A stretch of 23,262 nucleotides of DNA. It comes from Thiodiazotropha sp040507005. GTDB lineage: Bacteria > Pseudomonadota > Gammaproteobacteria > Chromatiales > Chromatiaceae. The stretch lies in NCBI GenBank assembly GCA_040507005.1, contig JBEVVS010000142.1, forward strand, positions 1 through 23,262, in the 5' to 3' direction. A program made the translations under genes and the position numbers. The notes under the pieces are model-generated. The model was not told the origin of the DNA, did not search any database, and saw nothing but the letters and a program-made list of their open reading frames with translations. This document shows positions 1-7,249 of the stretch, one piece after another (position 1 is the first letter of the stretch; the number at the start of each line of letters is the position of its first letter).

Positions 1-290
1 GTGATCACATTTGGGGTCATGAGATCAGACACCTTGAGATTCACAACATCCTTATACTTCAGCATCATGCTCTCGTAGTCCGGTGAGGATATGCCATCCA
101 TGATCTCCTCAAGGGTGGGAAACATCCGATGCAATACATCCTTCTCTGCAATTATCCCTATCAGTTTTTCACCCTCAACAACCGGCAGGCCGCTGTAACG
201 AAATAGGCACATTAGAGAGACCACCTCCAGAAGCTTGGTATCCGGCGTCACCGTTTTAGGTGTTCTTGTCATGATTTCGCTTACCAGCAT
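1..290 (-). CDS. CBS-domain protein, N-terminal part (3' end cut by window edge)
   Basis: Translating the reverse strand from the ATG at 290 gives a protein starting MLVSEIMTRTPKTVTPD. A typical CBS pattern follows: a helix with LLEVVSLM, the strand SGLPVVE, and LIGIIAEKDVLHRM. A second repeat begins at about residue 88 with SDLMTP, so this is the usual tandem CBS (Bateman) module. About 96 residues are visible before the edge. The start is supported by a GAGGAG ribosome-binding site about 8 bases upstream. CBS pairs generally bind adenine nucleotides and regulate a partner domain or protein. Whether this protein has another domain lies outside the window. A possible small ORF ends 29 bases upstream on the same strand and may share its transcript. 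Confidence 0.9.
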   Translation of the reverse strand, partial: MLVSEIMTRTPKTVTPDTKLLEVVSLMCLFRYSGLPVVEGEKLIGIIAEKDVLHRMFPTLEEIMDGISSPDYESMMLKYKDVVNLKVSDLMTPNVI

Positions 291-319
291 TTAAAAACTC
301 CTCTTCAGTTCAACTGTTT

Positions 320-490
320 TTAGTTATCCAAGCCCTTGACCGCATCCAGGCAGTTTCCGCTGATGATAGCTGCCCTATCGTCCAGATTGGCAATCCAGGG
401 ACGGCACTCATTGAGCGTAAGATAAATAGCCATGACTTGTTCAGTGCTTACATAATTATTCTTGTTTTCCAGGCTCTTAACGATACGCAT
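320..490 (-). CDS. possible small hypothetical protein, 56 aa
   Basis: A short reverse-strand frame ends 29 bases before the CBS gene. From the ATG at 490 it reads MRIVKSLENKNNYVSTEQVM and continues with a mixed, plausible composition (AIYLTLNECRPWIANLDDRA) ending in KGLDN. The open frame extends back to 532, but the added residues (MPLGLGKGLATTSR) look less like a real N-terminus. No convincing ribosome-binding site is visible at either start. I do not recognise a family. Its position just upstream of the CBS gene on the same strand is the main reason to list it. It could equally be a chance frame. Confidence 0.4.
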   Translation of the reverse strand: MRIVKSLENKNNYVSTEQVMAIYLTLNECRPWIANLDDRAAIISGNCLDAVKGLDN

Positions 491-532
491 TCTGGATGTG
501 GTTGCCAACCCTTTTCCCAACCCCAGGGGCAT

Positions 533-810
533 CGCTCACAGCAGCGAATGCTTGGCTTGGGGAAAAAGTCCCCGTATTGACCGGTTACCCTGGTATAAGT
601 CTGAGACCTCAGCCAGACGCTATAGCCATTTGGACCCGGATAGCCTTCAATCGAACAATATAATAGGAACAAATTTCCTGACTGTGTGGCCACATTTCCA
701 CCCCAATCCAAACACCCCATTTCTCTCTGTCCGGCGGATCCCCCCGGGTGAATTTCTCCCGACAATGTAAGCCAATGATTTCTTGGAAAAAGGACATAAT
801 AATCCATAAC
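533..810. other. intergenic stretch without recognised gene
   Basis: Frames on both strands here give W-, C-, P- and G-rich translations with no recognisable domain and no good ribosome-binding site. I see no inverted repeats of insertion-sequence type. The right part leads into the nrdA control region. It could be degraded coding DNA, but I cannot name a source. Confidence 0.5.
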
Positions 811-819
811 TTATCCACA
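811..819 (+). promoter_or_regulatory. DnaA box 1 upstream of nrdA
   Basis: TTATCCACA is a perfect match to the DnaA box consensus. It lies about 90 to 100 bases upstream of the predicted nrdA transcription start. DnaA is known to regulate nrdAB in E. coli through boxes upstream of the promoter, so the same role is inferred here. Confidence 0.75.
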
Positions 820-842
820 ATTCACACACAGACCGCCCCCCC

Positions 843-851
843 TTTTCCACA
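843..851 (+). promoter_or_regulatory. DnaA box 2 upstream of nrdA
   Basis: TTTTCCACA fits the relaxed DnaA box TTWTNCACA. It has the same orientation as box 1 and begins exactly 32 bases after it, about three helical turns, which would place both DnaA molecules on one face of the DNA. Confidence 0.6.
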
Positions 852-858
852 ACTTCAT

Positions 859-874
859 ACACAATATATTGTGG
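859..874 (+). promoter_or_regulatory. NrdR box 1
   Basis: ACACAATATATTGTGG matches the 16-base palindromic NrdR box (ACACWATATATWGTGT type) at 15 of 16 positions. It directly abuts the -35 element of the predicted nrdA promoter. NrdR is the ATP-cone repressor of ribonucleotide reductase operons. Confidence 0.88.
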
Positions 875-902
875 TTGACATCGAGCAAATAGGATATATA
901 TT
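875..902 (+). promoter_or_regulatory. sigma70-type promoter of the nrdA-nrdB operon
   Basis: A consensus -35 TTGACA at 875-880 is followed after 16 bases by TATATT at 897-902. Transcription would begin near 909, giving a leader of about 280 bases before nrdA. The -10 lies inside the second NrdR box, which fits repression by blocking RNA polymerase. Confidence 0.75.
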
Positions 903-906
903 GTGT
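891..906 (+). promoter_or_regulatory. NrdR box 2, overlapping the -10
   Basis: AGGATATATATTGTGT has a well-conserved right half (ATATATTGTGT) and a weaker left half. It starts 32 bases after NrdR box 1, with 16 bases between boxes. This is the usual tandem spacing of NrdR box pairs. Confidence 0.8.
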
Positions 907-959
907 TTACTGGTTTTGAAATCCGGATCCTGTTTCCCAATTCAATAATCCAGTCGCAA

Positions 960-979
960 GGCCGGAAAGATAACCGGCC
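960..979 (+). other. leader hairpin 1 of the nrdA transcript
   Basis: GGCCGG at 960-965 and CCGGCC at 974-979 form a perfect six-base GC stem around an eight-base A-rich loop. No T-run follows, so it is not a Rho-independent terminator. Confidence 0.5.
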
Positions 980-1037
980 ATGACGATGTAGAGCGGGCCA
1001 TCGGGTCAACGATTCCCACGGCAATAGGCTCGATGCA

Positions 1038-1076
1038 GACAGGACAATCAGCGACCCGCACACCGGGCACCCTGTC
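1038..1076 (+). other. leader hairpin 2 of the nrdA transcript
   Basis: GACAGG at 1038-1043 pairs with CCTGTC at 1071-1076. Inside it CCCG (1055-1058) pairs with CGGG (1064-1067) around a CACAC loop. An A-rich stretch follows. The nested pairing suggests a folded leader RNA, with no known riboswitch class recognised. Confidence 0.4.
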
Positions 1077-1187
1077 AGCAGAAAAAAGAGAACAATGTAA
1101 CCACCAACAGACAATCGACAGCCAGGACAGTCAGTTCATAGATCCGGCGCAACAATGGCTACGATGCGAACATATTCAGGAGAAGAG

Positions 1188-4073
1188 ATGGCCACACAAG
1201 CAGCCAATAGCGACGCTTCCATTTCAGTTACCCAGCCACCTATCATGCAAGAGCCTCAAACACAGGCTCGATCCAGCAGCAGCAGTGGCATCCAGGTGAT
1301 ACGCCGTAACGGCAAGGTCACCCACTTCGATCCCAGCAAGATCAGCGTCGCCATGACCAAGGCCTTTCTCGCTGTCGAGGGCGGCAGCGCCGCTGCCTCC
1401 AGCCGCATCCATGATACGGTGAAAATGCTCACCGATCAGGTGGTCGGCGCCCTGACCCGTCGCCTGCCCGACAACGCCAGGGTGCATATCGAGGATATCC
1501 AGGATCAAGTGGAGCTATCCCTGATGCGCTCCGGTGAGCACAAGGCTGCAAGATCCTATGTCCTGTATCGTGAGCGCCAGTCACAAAAGCGTATAGAAGA
1601 GGAGGCCAAGCGCGCCGAGGTCGAGGGTATTCCAAAGGAGCATATCGTCAATGTCACTCTGGAAGACGGCACCACCCGCCCCCTGGACGTGGAGCGGTTG
1701 CATGCCCTGGTGAATGAGGCCTGTAACGATCTGCAAGAGGTGGACGCCAGCCTTATCCTGCAGGATGCCTGCCGTAACCTGTTCGACGGGGTGAAAGAGA
1801 GCGACGTCTCTCAGACCCTGGTCATGAGTGCCCGCACCCTGATCGACCAGGAGCCCAACTACTCCCAGGTCGCCGCCCGCCTGCTGCTCGACATCCTGCG
1901 CCGGGAGGCCCTCGGCTTTCTCGGTCTGGACACCCCGGTCAACACCCAGGCGGAGATGGCCGAGAGCTACTGCAGCTACTTCAAACGTTACATCCAGCAG
2001 GCCGAGGAGCTGGATCTCCTCGACAGCCGTCTCGGCCAGTACGACCTGGACCAGCTGATCGCCGCCATGAAGCCGGAGCGGGACCTGCAGTTCACCTACC
2101 TGGGTCTGCAGACCCTCTACGACCGCTACTTCATCCACAGCGAGGACGGCATCCGCTTCGAGCTGCCCCAGGCCTTCTTCATGCGTGTCGCCATGGGTCT
2201 GGCCATCAACGAGATCAACCGGGAGGTGCGAGCCATCGAGTTCTACAACCTGCTCTCCTCCTTCGACTTCATGAGCTCCACCCCGACCCTGTTCAACTCC
2301 GGCACCCTGCGCCCCCAGCTCTCCAGCTGCTACCTGACCACCGTACCCGACGACCTGGACGGCATCTACAGCAGCATCAAGGACAACGCCCTGCTCTCCA
2401 AGTTCGCCGGCGGCCTGGGCAACGACTGGACCCGGGTGCGCGGCCTGGGCGCCCATATCAAGGGCACCAACGGCAAGTCCCAGGGTGTGGTGCCTTTCCT
2501 CAAGGTGGCCAACGACACCGCGGTGGCGGTGAACCAGGGGGGCAAGCGCAAGGGTGCGGTCTGCGCCTACCTGGAGACCTGGCACATCGACATCGAGGAG
2601 TTCCTGGAACTGCGCAAGAATACCGGTGACGAACGCCGCCGCACCCACGACATGAACACCGCCAACTGGATCCCCGACCTGTTCATGAAACGGGTCGCGG
2701 AAGACGGCATGTGGACCCTGTTCTCTCCCAATGACACCCCGGACCTGCACGACCTCACCGGCCAGGCCTTCGAAGAGGCCTATCTGGCCTATGAGGAGAA
2801 AGCGGCCAAGGGGGTGCTGGATGTGAGCAAAAGTGTCAAGGCGGTGGATCTGTGGCGCAAGATGCTCGGCCTGCTGTTCGAGACCGGTCATCCCTGGATC
2901 ACCTTCAAGGATCCCTGCAACCTGCGCTACAGCAACCAGCACATGGGTGTGGTGCACAGCTCCAACCTCTGCACCGAGATCACCCTGCATACCAACGATC
3001 ATGAGATCGCGGTCTGTAACCTGGGCTCGGTGAACCTGACCGCCCATGTCAACGAGAACGGCCTCGACATGGCGAAGCTGGAAAAGACCGTGAGCACCGC
3101 CATGCGCATGCTCGACAACGTCATCGACTACAACTACTACAGCGTGCCCCAGGCGCGCAACTCCAACCTGCGTCACCGTCCCGTGGGCCTGGGTATCATG
3201 GGTTTCCAGGATGCCTTATATAAACAGCGCCTCGCCTACACCTCCGAAGAGGCACTGGACTTTGCCGACCGCTCCATGGAGGCGGTGAGCTACTTCGCCA
3301 TCCAGGCATCCTCGGATCTGGCAGCGGAGCGCGGGCGCTACTCCACCTATGAGGGTTCCCTGTGGAGCCAGGGGGTTCTGCCCATCGACTCGCTGAAGCT
3401 GCTGAAGGCGGAGCGGGGCGACTACCTGCAGGTGGACGAGAGCCAAACCCTGGACTGGGACGCCCTGCGCGAGAAGATCAGCATCCAGGGCATGCGCAAC
3501 TCAAACACCATGGCGATTGCGCCCACCGCCACCATCTCCAACATCTGCGGTGTCAGCCAGTCCATCGAACCCACCTATCAGAACCTGTTCGTCAAATCGA
3601 ACCTCTCCGGCGAATTCACCGTGGTCAATCCCTACATGGTCCACGACCTGAAGAAGCTGGGGCTTTGGGACGAGGTGATGATCAACGATCTGAAATACTA
3701 CGACGGCTCTCTGCAGCCCATCGATCGCATCCCTGACGAGATCAAGGCGATCTACGCCACCGCCTTCGAGATCGACGCCCGTTGGCTGGTGGAGGCCGGC
3801 GCCCGGCGTCAGAAGTGGATCGACCAGGGCCAGTCCCTCAACCTCTACATGGCCGAGCCCTCGGGCAAGAAGCTGGACAACCTCTACAAGCTGGCCTGGG
3901 TGCGTGGCCTCAAGACCACCTACTACCTGCGCTCCATCGGCGCCACCGGCGCGGAGAAGACCTCGGTCCAGCAGGGAGGCAACAGCGGCGGTGTCGACAT
4001 GATCGGCGCCGGTGGCAGCGAAGCCCCCCAGGCCTGCTCGATCCTCGATCCGGATTGCGAAGCTTGCCAATGA
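1188..4073 (+). CDS. nrdA: class Ia ribonucleoside-diphosphate reductase, alpha (catalytic) subunit
   Basis: NrdA reduces ribonucleoside diphosphates to deoxy forms in the cytoplasm with NrdB. The 961-residue protein carries two N-terminal ATP-cones, at about 35-130 (IQVIRRNGKVTHFDPSKI) and 152-245 (IVNVTLEDGTTRPLDVERL), as in Pseudomonas-type NrdA. Active-site residues are present: Cys381 (LSSCYL) and Cys610 (AVCNLGS) as the redox pair, Cys595 with Glu597 in NLCTEI as the thiyl-radical site, and Tyr912-Tyr913 (TTYYLRS) for radical transfer. The C-terminal tail has Cys950, Cys957 and Cys960, the last two as DCEACQ, for re-reduction by thioredoxin or glutaredoxin. I chose the ATG at 1188 because AGGAG lies five bases upstream. 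An in-frame ATG at 1155 has no such site. NrdR and DnaA boxes precede it, and nrdB follows after 53 bases. Confidence 0.97.
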   Translation: MATQAANSDASISVTQPPIMQEPQTQARSSSSSGIQVIRRNGKVTHFDPSKISVAMTKAFLAVEGGSAAASSRIHDTVKMLTDQVVGALTRRLPDNARVHIEDIQDQVELSLMRSGEHKAARSYVLYRERQSQKRIEEEAKRAEVEGIPKEHIVNVTLEDGTTRPLDVERLHALVNEACNDLQEVDASLILQDACRNLFDGVKESDVSQTLVMSARTLIDQEPNYSQVAARLLLDILRREALGFLGLDTPVNTQAEMAESYCSYFKRYIQQAEELDLLDSRLGQYDLDQLIAAMKPERDLQFTYLGLQTLYDRYFIHSEDGIRFELPQAFFMRVAMGLAINEINREVRAIEFYNLLSSFDFMSSTPTLFNSGTLRPQLSSCYLTTVPDDLDGIYSSIKDNALLSKFAGGLGNDWTRVRGLGAHIKGTNGKSQGVVPFLKVANDTAVAVNQGGKRKGAVCAYLETWHIDIEEFLELRKNTGDERRRTHDMNTANWIPDLFMKRVAEDGMWTLFSPNDTPDLHDLTGQAFEEAYLAYEEKAAKGVLDVSKSVKAVDLWRKMLGLLFETGHPWITFKDPCNLRYSNQHMGVVHSSNLCTEITLHTNDHEIAVCNLGSVNLTAHVNENGLDMAKLEKTVSTAMRMLDNVIDYNYYSVPQARNSNLRHRPVGLGIMGFQDALYKQRLAYTSEEALDFADRSMEAVSYFAIQASSDLAAERGRYSTYEGSLWSQGVLPIDSLKLLKAERGDYLQVDESQTLDWDALREKISIQGMRNSNTMAIAPTATISNICGVSQSIEPTYQNLFVKSNLSGEFTVVNPYMVHDLKKLGLWDEVMINDLKYYDGSLQPIDRIPDEIKAIYATAFEIDARWLVEAGARRQKWIDQGQSLNLYMAEPSGKKLDNLYKLAWVRGLKTTYYLRSIGATGAEKTSVQQGGNSGGVDMIGAGGSEAPQACSILDPDCEACQ

Positions 4074-4126
4074 GCGATCAACGAGAAGCCACTACCCAAG
4101 CGATAAAGACTAAAGAGGAATAAAAG

Positions 4127-5284
4127 ATGCTGAACTGGGACGATCCACTCGCTAAACCGGCACTCCAGGAAGTCACCCCGACGCCGGCACCCACCGAAGC
4201 CAAGCCAGCCCATCCCCATGTGGTGGAAGAGGCGGCTCGCGCCTTGGAGGTGGAACAACAGACCGAGGCCATGGAGTCCATGGAGCCGGTCAACCCGGAA
4301 GACAAGCGGGTCATCAACGGCATGACCGACATCAATCAGCTGGCCCCCTTCAAGTACCCCTGGGCCTGGGAGTACTTCCTCAACGCCAACAAGAATCACT
4401 GGACCCCCCTGGATATCAACATGGCCCAGGATGTCCACGACTATCAGTACAAGCTGACCCTGGAGGAGCGTCACGTCTACGAGAATGTGCTCTCCTACCT
4501 CACCACCTCCGACATCCTGGCGATGCGCAACATCGGCCTGGCGGTGATGGAGAAGATGTCCGCCCCCGAGCTGCAGATCTACCAGGCGCGCCAGGTCTAC
4601 GAAGAGTCCCTGCACACCTGGACCTACCAGCACTGCATCGAGACCATCGGCCTCGACCAGGGGGAGATCTACAACCGCTACCGGGTGGTGCCGGAGATAA
4701 ACAAAAAGATCCAGATCACCAACCGCCGCCTCTCCTCCATTCTGCGTGCCGATATCAACCTGCGGGACCCTGACGAACTGCACAACTTCGTCATGGCCTA
4801 CATCTTCTTCGGCGCCATCTTCGAAGGCTGCTGGTTCTACAATGGTTTCAGTCCCATCTTCGCCCTGCAGCGCCGGGGCCTGATGAAGGGCACTGCGGAA
4901 CAACTGCAATACATCATGCGTGATGAAGTACTGCATGCCTCCTTCGGTATCCGCGTGGTCAAGCAGATCATCCAGGAAGAGAACATCACCCTGGATAAAC
5001 AGGCAGTACGCGACATGTGGGATGAATCCGAAGCCGCCGAGATCGGCTACGCGAGTTATATCATGCGCGATCCAATCCTGGGTTACTCCAAAGAGGATCA
5101 CATCGGTCAGTTCCGTTTCACCGCCAATCGCAGGGCACGGCAGCTGGGCATGGACGAGCCTTTCCCCGGTGCCGAGGCAACCCTGCCCTGGCTGGATGAA
5201 CAGGCAAACCTGCGCAAAGAGAAGAACTTCTTCGAAACACGGGTCACCGAGTATCAAACAGGTGGCGCGTTGAAATGGGATTGA
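4127..5284 (+). CDS. nrdB: class Ia ribonucleoside-diphosphate reductase, beta (radical) subunit
   Basis: NrdB holds the di-iron centre and tyrosyl radical that start catalysis in NrdA. The 385-residue protein has all expected ligands: Asp129 (TTSDIL), Glu160 and His163 (EESLH), Glu233 (IFEGCW), Glu267 and His270 (DEVLHA). The radical Tyr167 is four residues after His163 (HTWTY). The spacing from Asp129 to Glu160 (31 residues) equals that of E. coli NrdB D84 to E115. The first 50 residues or so (proline- and alanine-rich, acidic) extend before the conserved core. An AGAGGAA ribosome-binding site precedes the ATG. It lies 53 bases after nrdA, clearly in the same operon. Confidence 0.97.
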   Translation: MLNWDDPLAKPALQEVTPTPAPTEAKPAHPHVVEEAARALEVEQQTEAMESMEPVNPEDKRVINGMTDINQLAPFKYPWAWEYFLNANKNHWTPLDINMAQDVHDYQYKLTLEERHVYENVLSYLTTSDILAMRNIGLAVMEKMSAPELQIYQARQVYEESLHTWTYQHCIETIGLDQGEIYNRYRVVPEINKKIQITNRRLSSILRADINLRDPDELHNFVMAYIFFGAIFEGCWFYNGFSPIFALQRRGLMKGTAEQLQYIMRDEVLHASFGIRVVKQIIQEENITLDKQAVRDMWDESEAAEIGYASYIMRDPILGYSKEDHIGQFRFTANRRARQLGMDEPFPGAEATLPWLDEQANLRKEKNFFETRVTEYQTGGALKWD

Positions 5285-5305
5285 TTGGCTAGCCGATTGA
5301 AACAC

Positions 5306-5325
5306 GCCACCATAAGGGAGGTGGC
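5306..5325 (+). other. hairpin between nrdB and the zinc-ribbon gene
   Basis: GCCACC (5306-5311) and GGTGGC (5320-5325) form a perfect six-base stem with an eight-base loop. A T-run occurs only 13 bases later (5339-5344), so termination is possible but weak. It may trim or attenuate the operon transcript before the small downstream gene. Confidence 0.35.
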
Positions 5326-5367
5326 TAAACGGGAAGGATTTTTTACGATTTGCTCGGAGAGTAAAAA

Positions 5368-5559
5368 ATGCATTGTTCACATTGTTCTTCATTGATGATT
5401 GAAGTTGATACACAGAAAGAAGGACGCACGGAACAGTCGTTGTATGAGTGTCCGGTTTGTGGACGTACACAGTTGATTACAAGGACGTTGGACCAATGGA
5501 AAGAAAATTTAACTTTACAGACGGGGCGTTTGGCGAGGCAGACGCTGCGGCATACTTAG
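5368..5559 (+). CDS. small zinc-ribbon protein, 63 aa
   Basis: The protein begins MHCSHCSSLM and has two CxxC knuckles, Cys3/Cys6 and Cys28/Cys31 (CPVCGR), 21 residues apart. This is a compact single zinc ribbon. The remainder is polar and basic, with no further domain. The start is supported by GGAGAG nine bases upstream of the ATG. It follows nrdB by 83 bases and precedes the strong terminator, so it is probably the last gene of the nrd transcript. Zinc ribbons of this size bind nucleic acid or protein partners, but no specific role can be read from the sequence. The base composition is more AT-rich than nrdAB. Confidence 0.7.
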   Translation: MHCSHCSSLMIEVDTQKEGRTEQSLYECPVCGRTQLITRTLDQWKENLTLQTGRLARQTLRHT

Positions 5560-5600
5560 TAGAGTTTTCAACACTTCTCCTCACTTCCTGCCACTGCAGG

Positions 5601-5648
5601 CGGGCGATGTTGCAGCAGCTAAAACATCGCCCGGTTTTTCCTTTTTTT
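5601..5648 (+). terminator. Rho-independent terminator of the nrd operon
   Basis: CGGGCGATGTT (5601-5611) is perfectly complementary to AACATCGCCCG (5623-5633), giving an 11-base stem with an 11-base loop. It is followed by GTTTTTCCTTTTTTT. This is a strong intrinsic terminator after the zinc-ribbon gene. Confidence 0.92.
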
Positions 5649-5725
5649 AAATAAAATAAGCTGCACTAATCTGGCATATATCCCGATAACCCTAGAGCTA
5701 CATTTTGACAAACGAGGTTACTGAA

Positions 5726-5959
5726 ATGGCACTTCCAACTTCTGTCAACGATCAAATAACAGACTCTGTCACTCAAGCATATACCACAGGCGGGGACGAC
5801 GCACTGAATGTGATTGCTGAATTAATGTCAGAGATAGCCAAGGGCCTGGATAGCGCTAAGGAAGGCCATGCGACGATCGATGAACTTTCGGATGCCTTTG
5901 AGAATGCGGAAGTGGCGTTACATGGGATTGTCGCAAGGCTGGCAACCGGCCGGGATTGA
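5726..5959 (+). CDS. RebB-like small protein (killing trait / R-body family resemblance), 77 aa
   Basis: The N-terminus, MALPTSVNDQITDSVTQAYT, closely resembles what I recall of RebB-family proteins (Pfam 'Killing trait'), which typically read like VNDQITDAVTQ. RebB-type proteins are structural components of R-bodies, contractile protein ribbons. The second half (EIAKGLDSAKEGHATIDELS and on to ATGRD) does not look like the usual alanine/glutamine-rich RebB tail and may be lineage-specific. No signal peptide or membrane segment is seen. The ATG at 5726 has GAGG eight bases upstream. The frame can be extended to a TTG at 5705, which I consider unlikely. No other reb-like gene is seen next to it. 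The family call rests on memory and on about 20 residues. Confidence 0.6.
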   Translation: MALPTSVNDQITDSVTQAYTTGGDDALNVIAELMSEIAKGLDSAKEGHATIDELSDAFENAEVALHGIVARLATGRD

Positions 5960-6240
5960 GGGTTTGGGGCCTGGCCTCCTCACACGACTTCGTTTTGAGT
6001 TGCAGATGCCAATCAACACCCTTGTGCCAGTATCGACGACTCATCCCAATCACCCGGAGACAGACCAAGCTGGGTTCAGCTGATTACTGAACTCAAAGAG
6101 TGTAGTAGGCTTTCTGTCCAGGGTACCAGTCAGCAGGAAAGACGGATTAAATTAAATGTTCTATGACACCTTTCTGCAGGCGATCTCAGCATCCTCGTTG
6201 AATATGTTGCCGGACATTGCTATTCGAGCGAATTGGTTCA

Positions 6241-6543
6241 TCAATCGTTGTCCTCATTACACTGCCAGCCCTTTGATTCTAAACTGTTAATGAACTCGAC
6301 AGCTTTTCGATCACAAAAAGTATCGTCATTTACCGCCTTCCATAGTGTACGTGGCATAGTATTTTCTTTGGGCTTCGTATAGTAGATTTTGCAGGGTAGT
6401 GTGGCGGGTTCATTTGGATAGAAGATAACCACGTTCCTTGTCAGTTCCCCATATTGGCAAGTCCATGAATTGGCAAAACTCACAGATGAGATCATAAGAA
6501 AAGTCAGTAGAGGCACCAAGGTTTTGAAAATAGGACTCTTCAT
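6241..6543 (-). CDS. small secreted protein with four cysteines, 100 aa
   Basis: The protein starts MKSPIFKTLVPLLTFLMISS and has a clear Sec signal peptide with likely cleavage after SSVSFA, leaving a mature protein of about 76 residues in the periplasm or outside. The mature part has four cysteines (WTCQYG, LPCKIYY, TFCDRK, WQCNED), suggesting two disulfides. I have the impression of a conserved gammaproteobacterial family of unknown function, but cannot name it. The start at 6543 is preceded by GGAGAG. The frame continues upstream to 6579, but that would place charged residues ahead of the signal peptide. It lies 51 bases downstream of the NUDIX gene on the same strand. Confidence 0.75.
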   Translation of the reverse strand: MKSPIFKTLVPLLTFLMISSVSFANSWTCQYGELTRNVVIFYPNEPATLPCKIYYTKPKENTMPRTLWKAVNDDTFCDRKAVEFINSLESKGWQCNEDND

Positions 6544-6594
6544 GATATCTCTCCATGTAAAATAGTTAATTCGGCACAATTGATCGGACTACAT

Positions 6595-7122
6595 TCATAA
6601 ACCGGATTGTTGTTTGTTTTTCTGTAGTCTTGTTACAGCATTGCGTACTGAGTCAAAAGCTATTCTATCAATTGCTACTTCCGTAAATTTGATCCATTTC
6701 GCATCTGCCACATCATCACTGCAAAGCAAATCCGGTTTGACCTTCAGTTGTTTGAGAAAGAATGCATCCACAGTGTGATATGGAATACCGGCATAGGGAT
6801 ATCGATTGGCAAATGAGAACAGGTAGCGCCAGTCGTTCGCGGCAACGACAATATTCAGCTCTTCCCTTACTTCCCTGGACAATGCCTGTTCCAGGGTTTC
6901 TTGTTGATCGACAAAACCGCCGGGCAGATCCAACATACCCTGACCCGGGCCATGCTTTCTCACCGTCATCAGGACTTTATCCTGATTCAGCAACACCCCA
7001 GCAACGGCCGCCGCTGTGTTATGGTAATAAATAAGACCACAGTGGTGGCAGTTCCATCGCTTGTCTTCGCTCCATGTCAATCCGTCATGCCCGCACTTAG
7101 GGCAATACTCAAACGCTTTCAT
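6595..7122 (-). CDS. NUDIX hydrolase with N-terminal zinc ribbon
   Basis: NUDIX enzymes cleave nucleoside diphosphates linked to another group. The 175-residue protein begins with a zinc ribbon, Cys7/Cys10 (YCPKCG) and Cys25/Cys28 (NCHHCG), of the kind found in NudC-like and ADP-ribose-type NUDIX proteins. A complete NUDIX box follows, from Gly69 (GFVDQQE) to REVREEL at 83-89, including the metal-binding REVREE core. The preceding MLDLPGG is also typical. The substrate cannot be assigned from sequence: the length and lack of the NudC SQPWPFPxS-type motif argue against NAD pyrophosphatase. The ribosome-binding site is weak (AGAAAA). It is flanked on the same strand by the radical SAM gene upstream and the small secreted protein downstream. 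Confidence 0.9.
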   Translation of the reverse strand: MKAFEYCPKCGHDGLTWSEDKRWNCHHCGLIYYHNTAAAVAGVLLNQDKVLMTVRKHGPGQGMLDLPGGFVDQQETLEQALSREVREELNIVVAANDWRYLFSFANRYPYAGIPYHTVDAFFLKQLKVKPDLLCSDDVADAKWIKFTEVAIDRIAFDSVRNAVTRLQKNKQQSGL

Positions 7123-7249
7123 ATTTTTCTAAACAACTGCTTCCAATCTTGATCAATTTGCTCATCGCTCCAGCCGAAAGCTTACTCTTCATAGTCACAC
7201 TTCCCTGTTTACAACTCTCCTGACTAGTCGCTACAAGTATAGGTTGCTG

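Noticed and set aside
448..1114. Long reverse-strand frames between the CBS gene and nrdA
   Set aside because: They overlap the DnaA/NrdR control region, have no good ribosome-binding site and give W-, C- and P-rich translations without recognisable domains.
1581..3176. A 531-codon reverse-strand frame opposite nrdA
   Set aside because: It is the complement of a highly conserved GC-rich gene, is rich in V, G, H and Q, and has no start signal. It is a shadow frame.
3923..5470. A 515-codon reverse-strand frame opposite nrdB and the end of nrdA
   Set aside because: nrdA and nrdB explain this DNA fully. The composition is typical of an antisense shadow.
5448..5654. Overlapping plus-strand frame running into the nrd terminator
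   Set aside because: It overlaps the zinc-ribbon gene in another frame and ends in the terminator stem and T-run, so it is not a real gene.
5663..5689. Possible flagellar sigma28 promoter (CCCGATAA) before the RebB-like gene
   Set aside because: The -10 is a near match, but no TAAA-type -35 occurs at the required distance.
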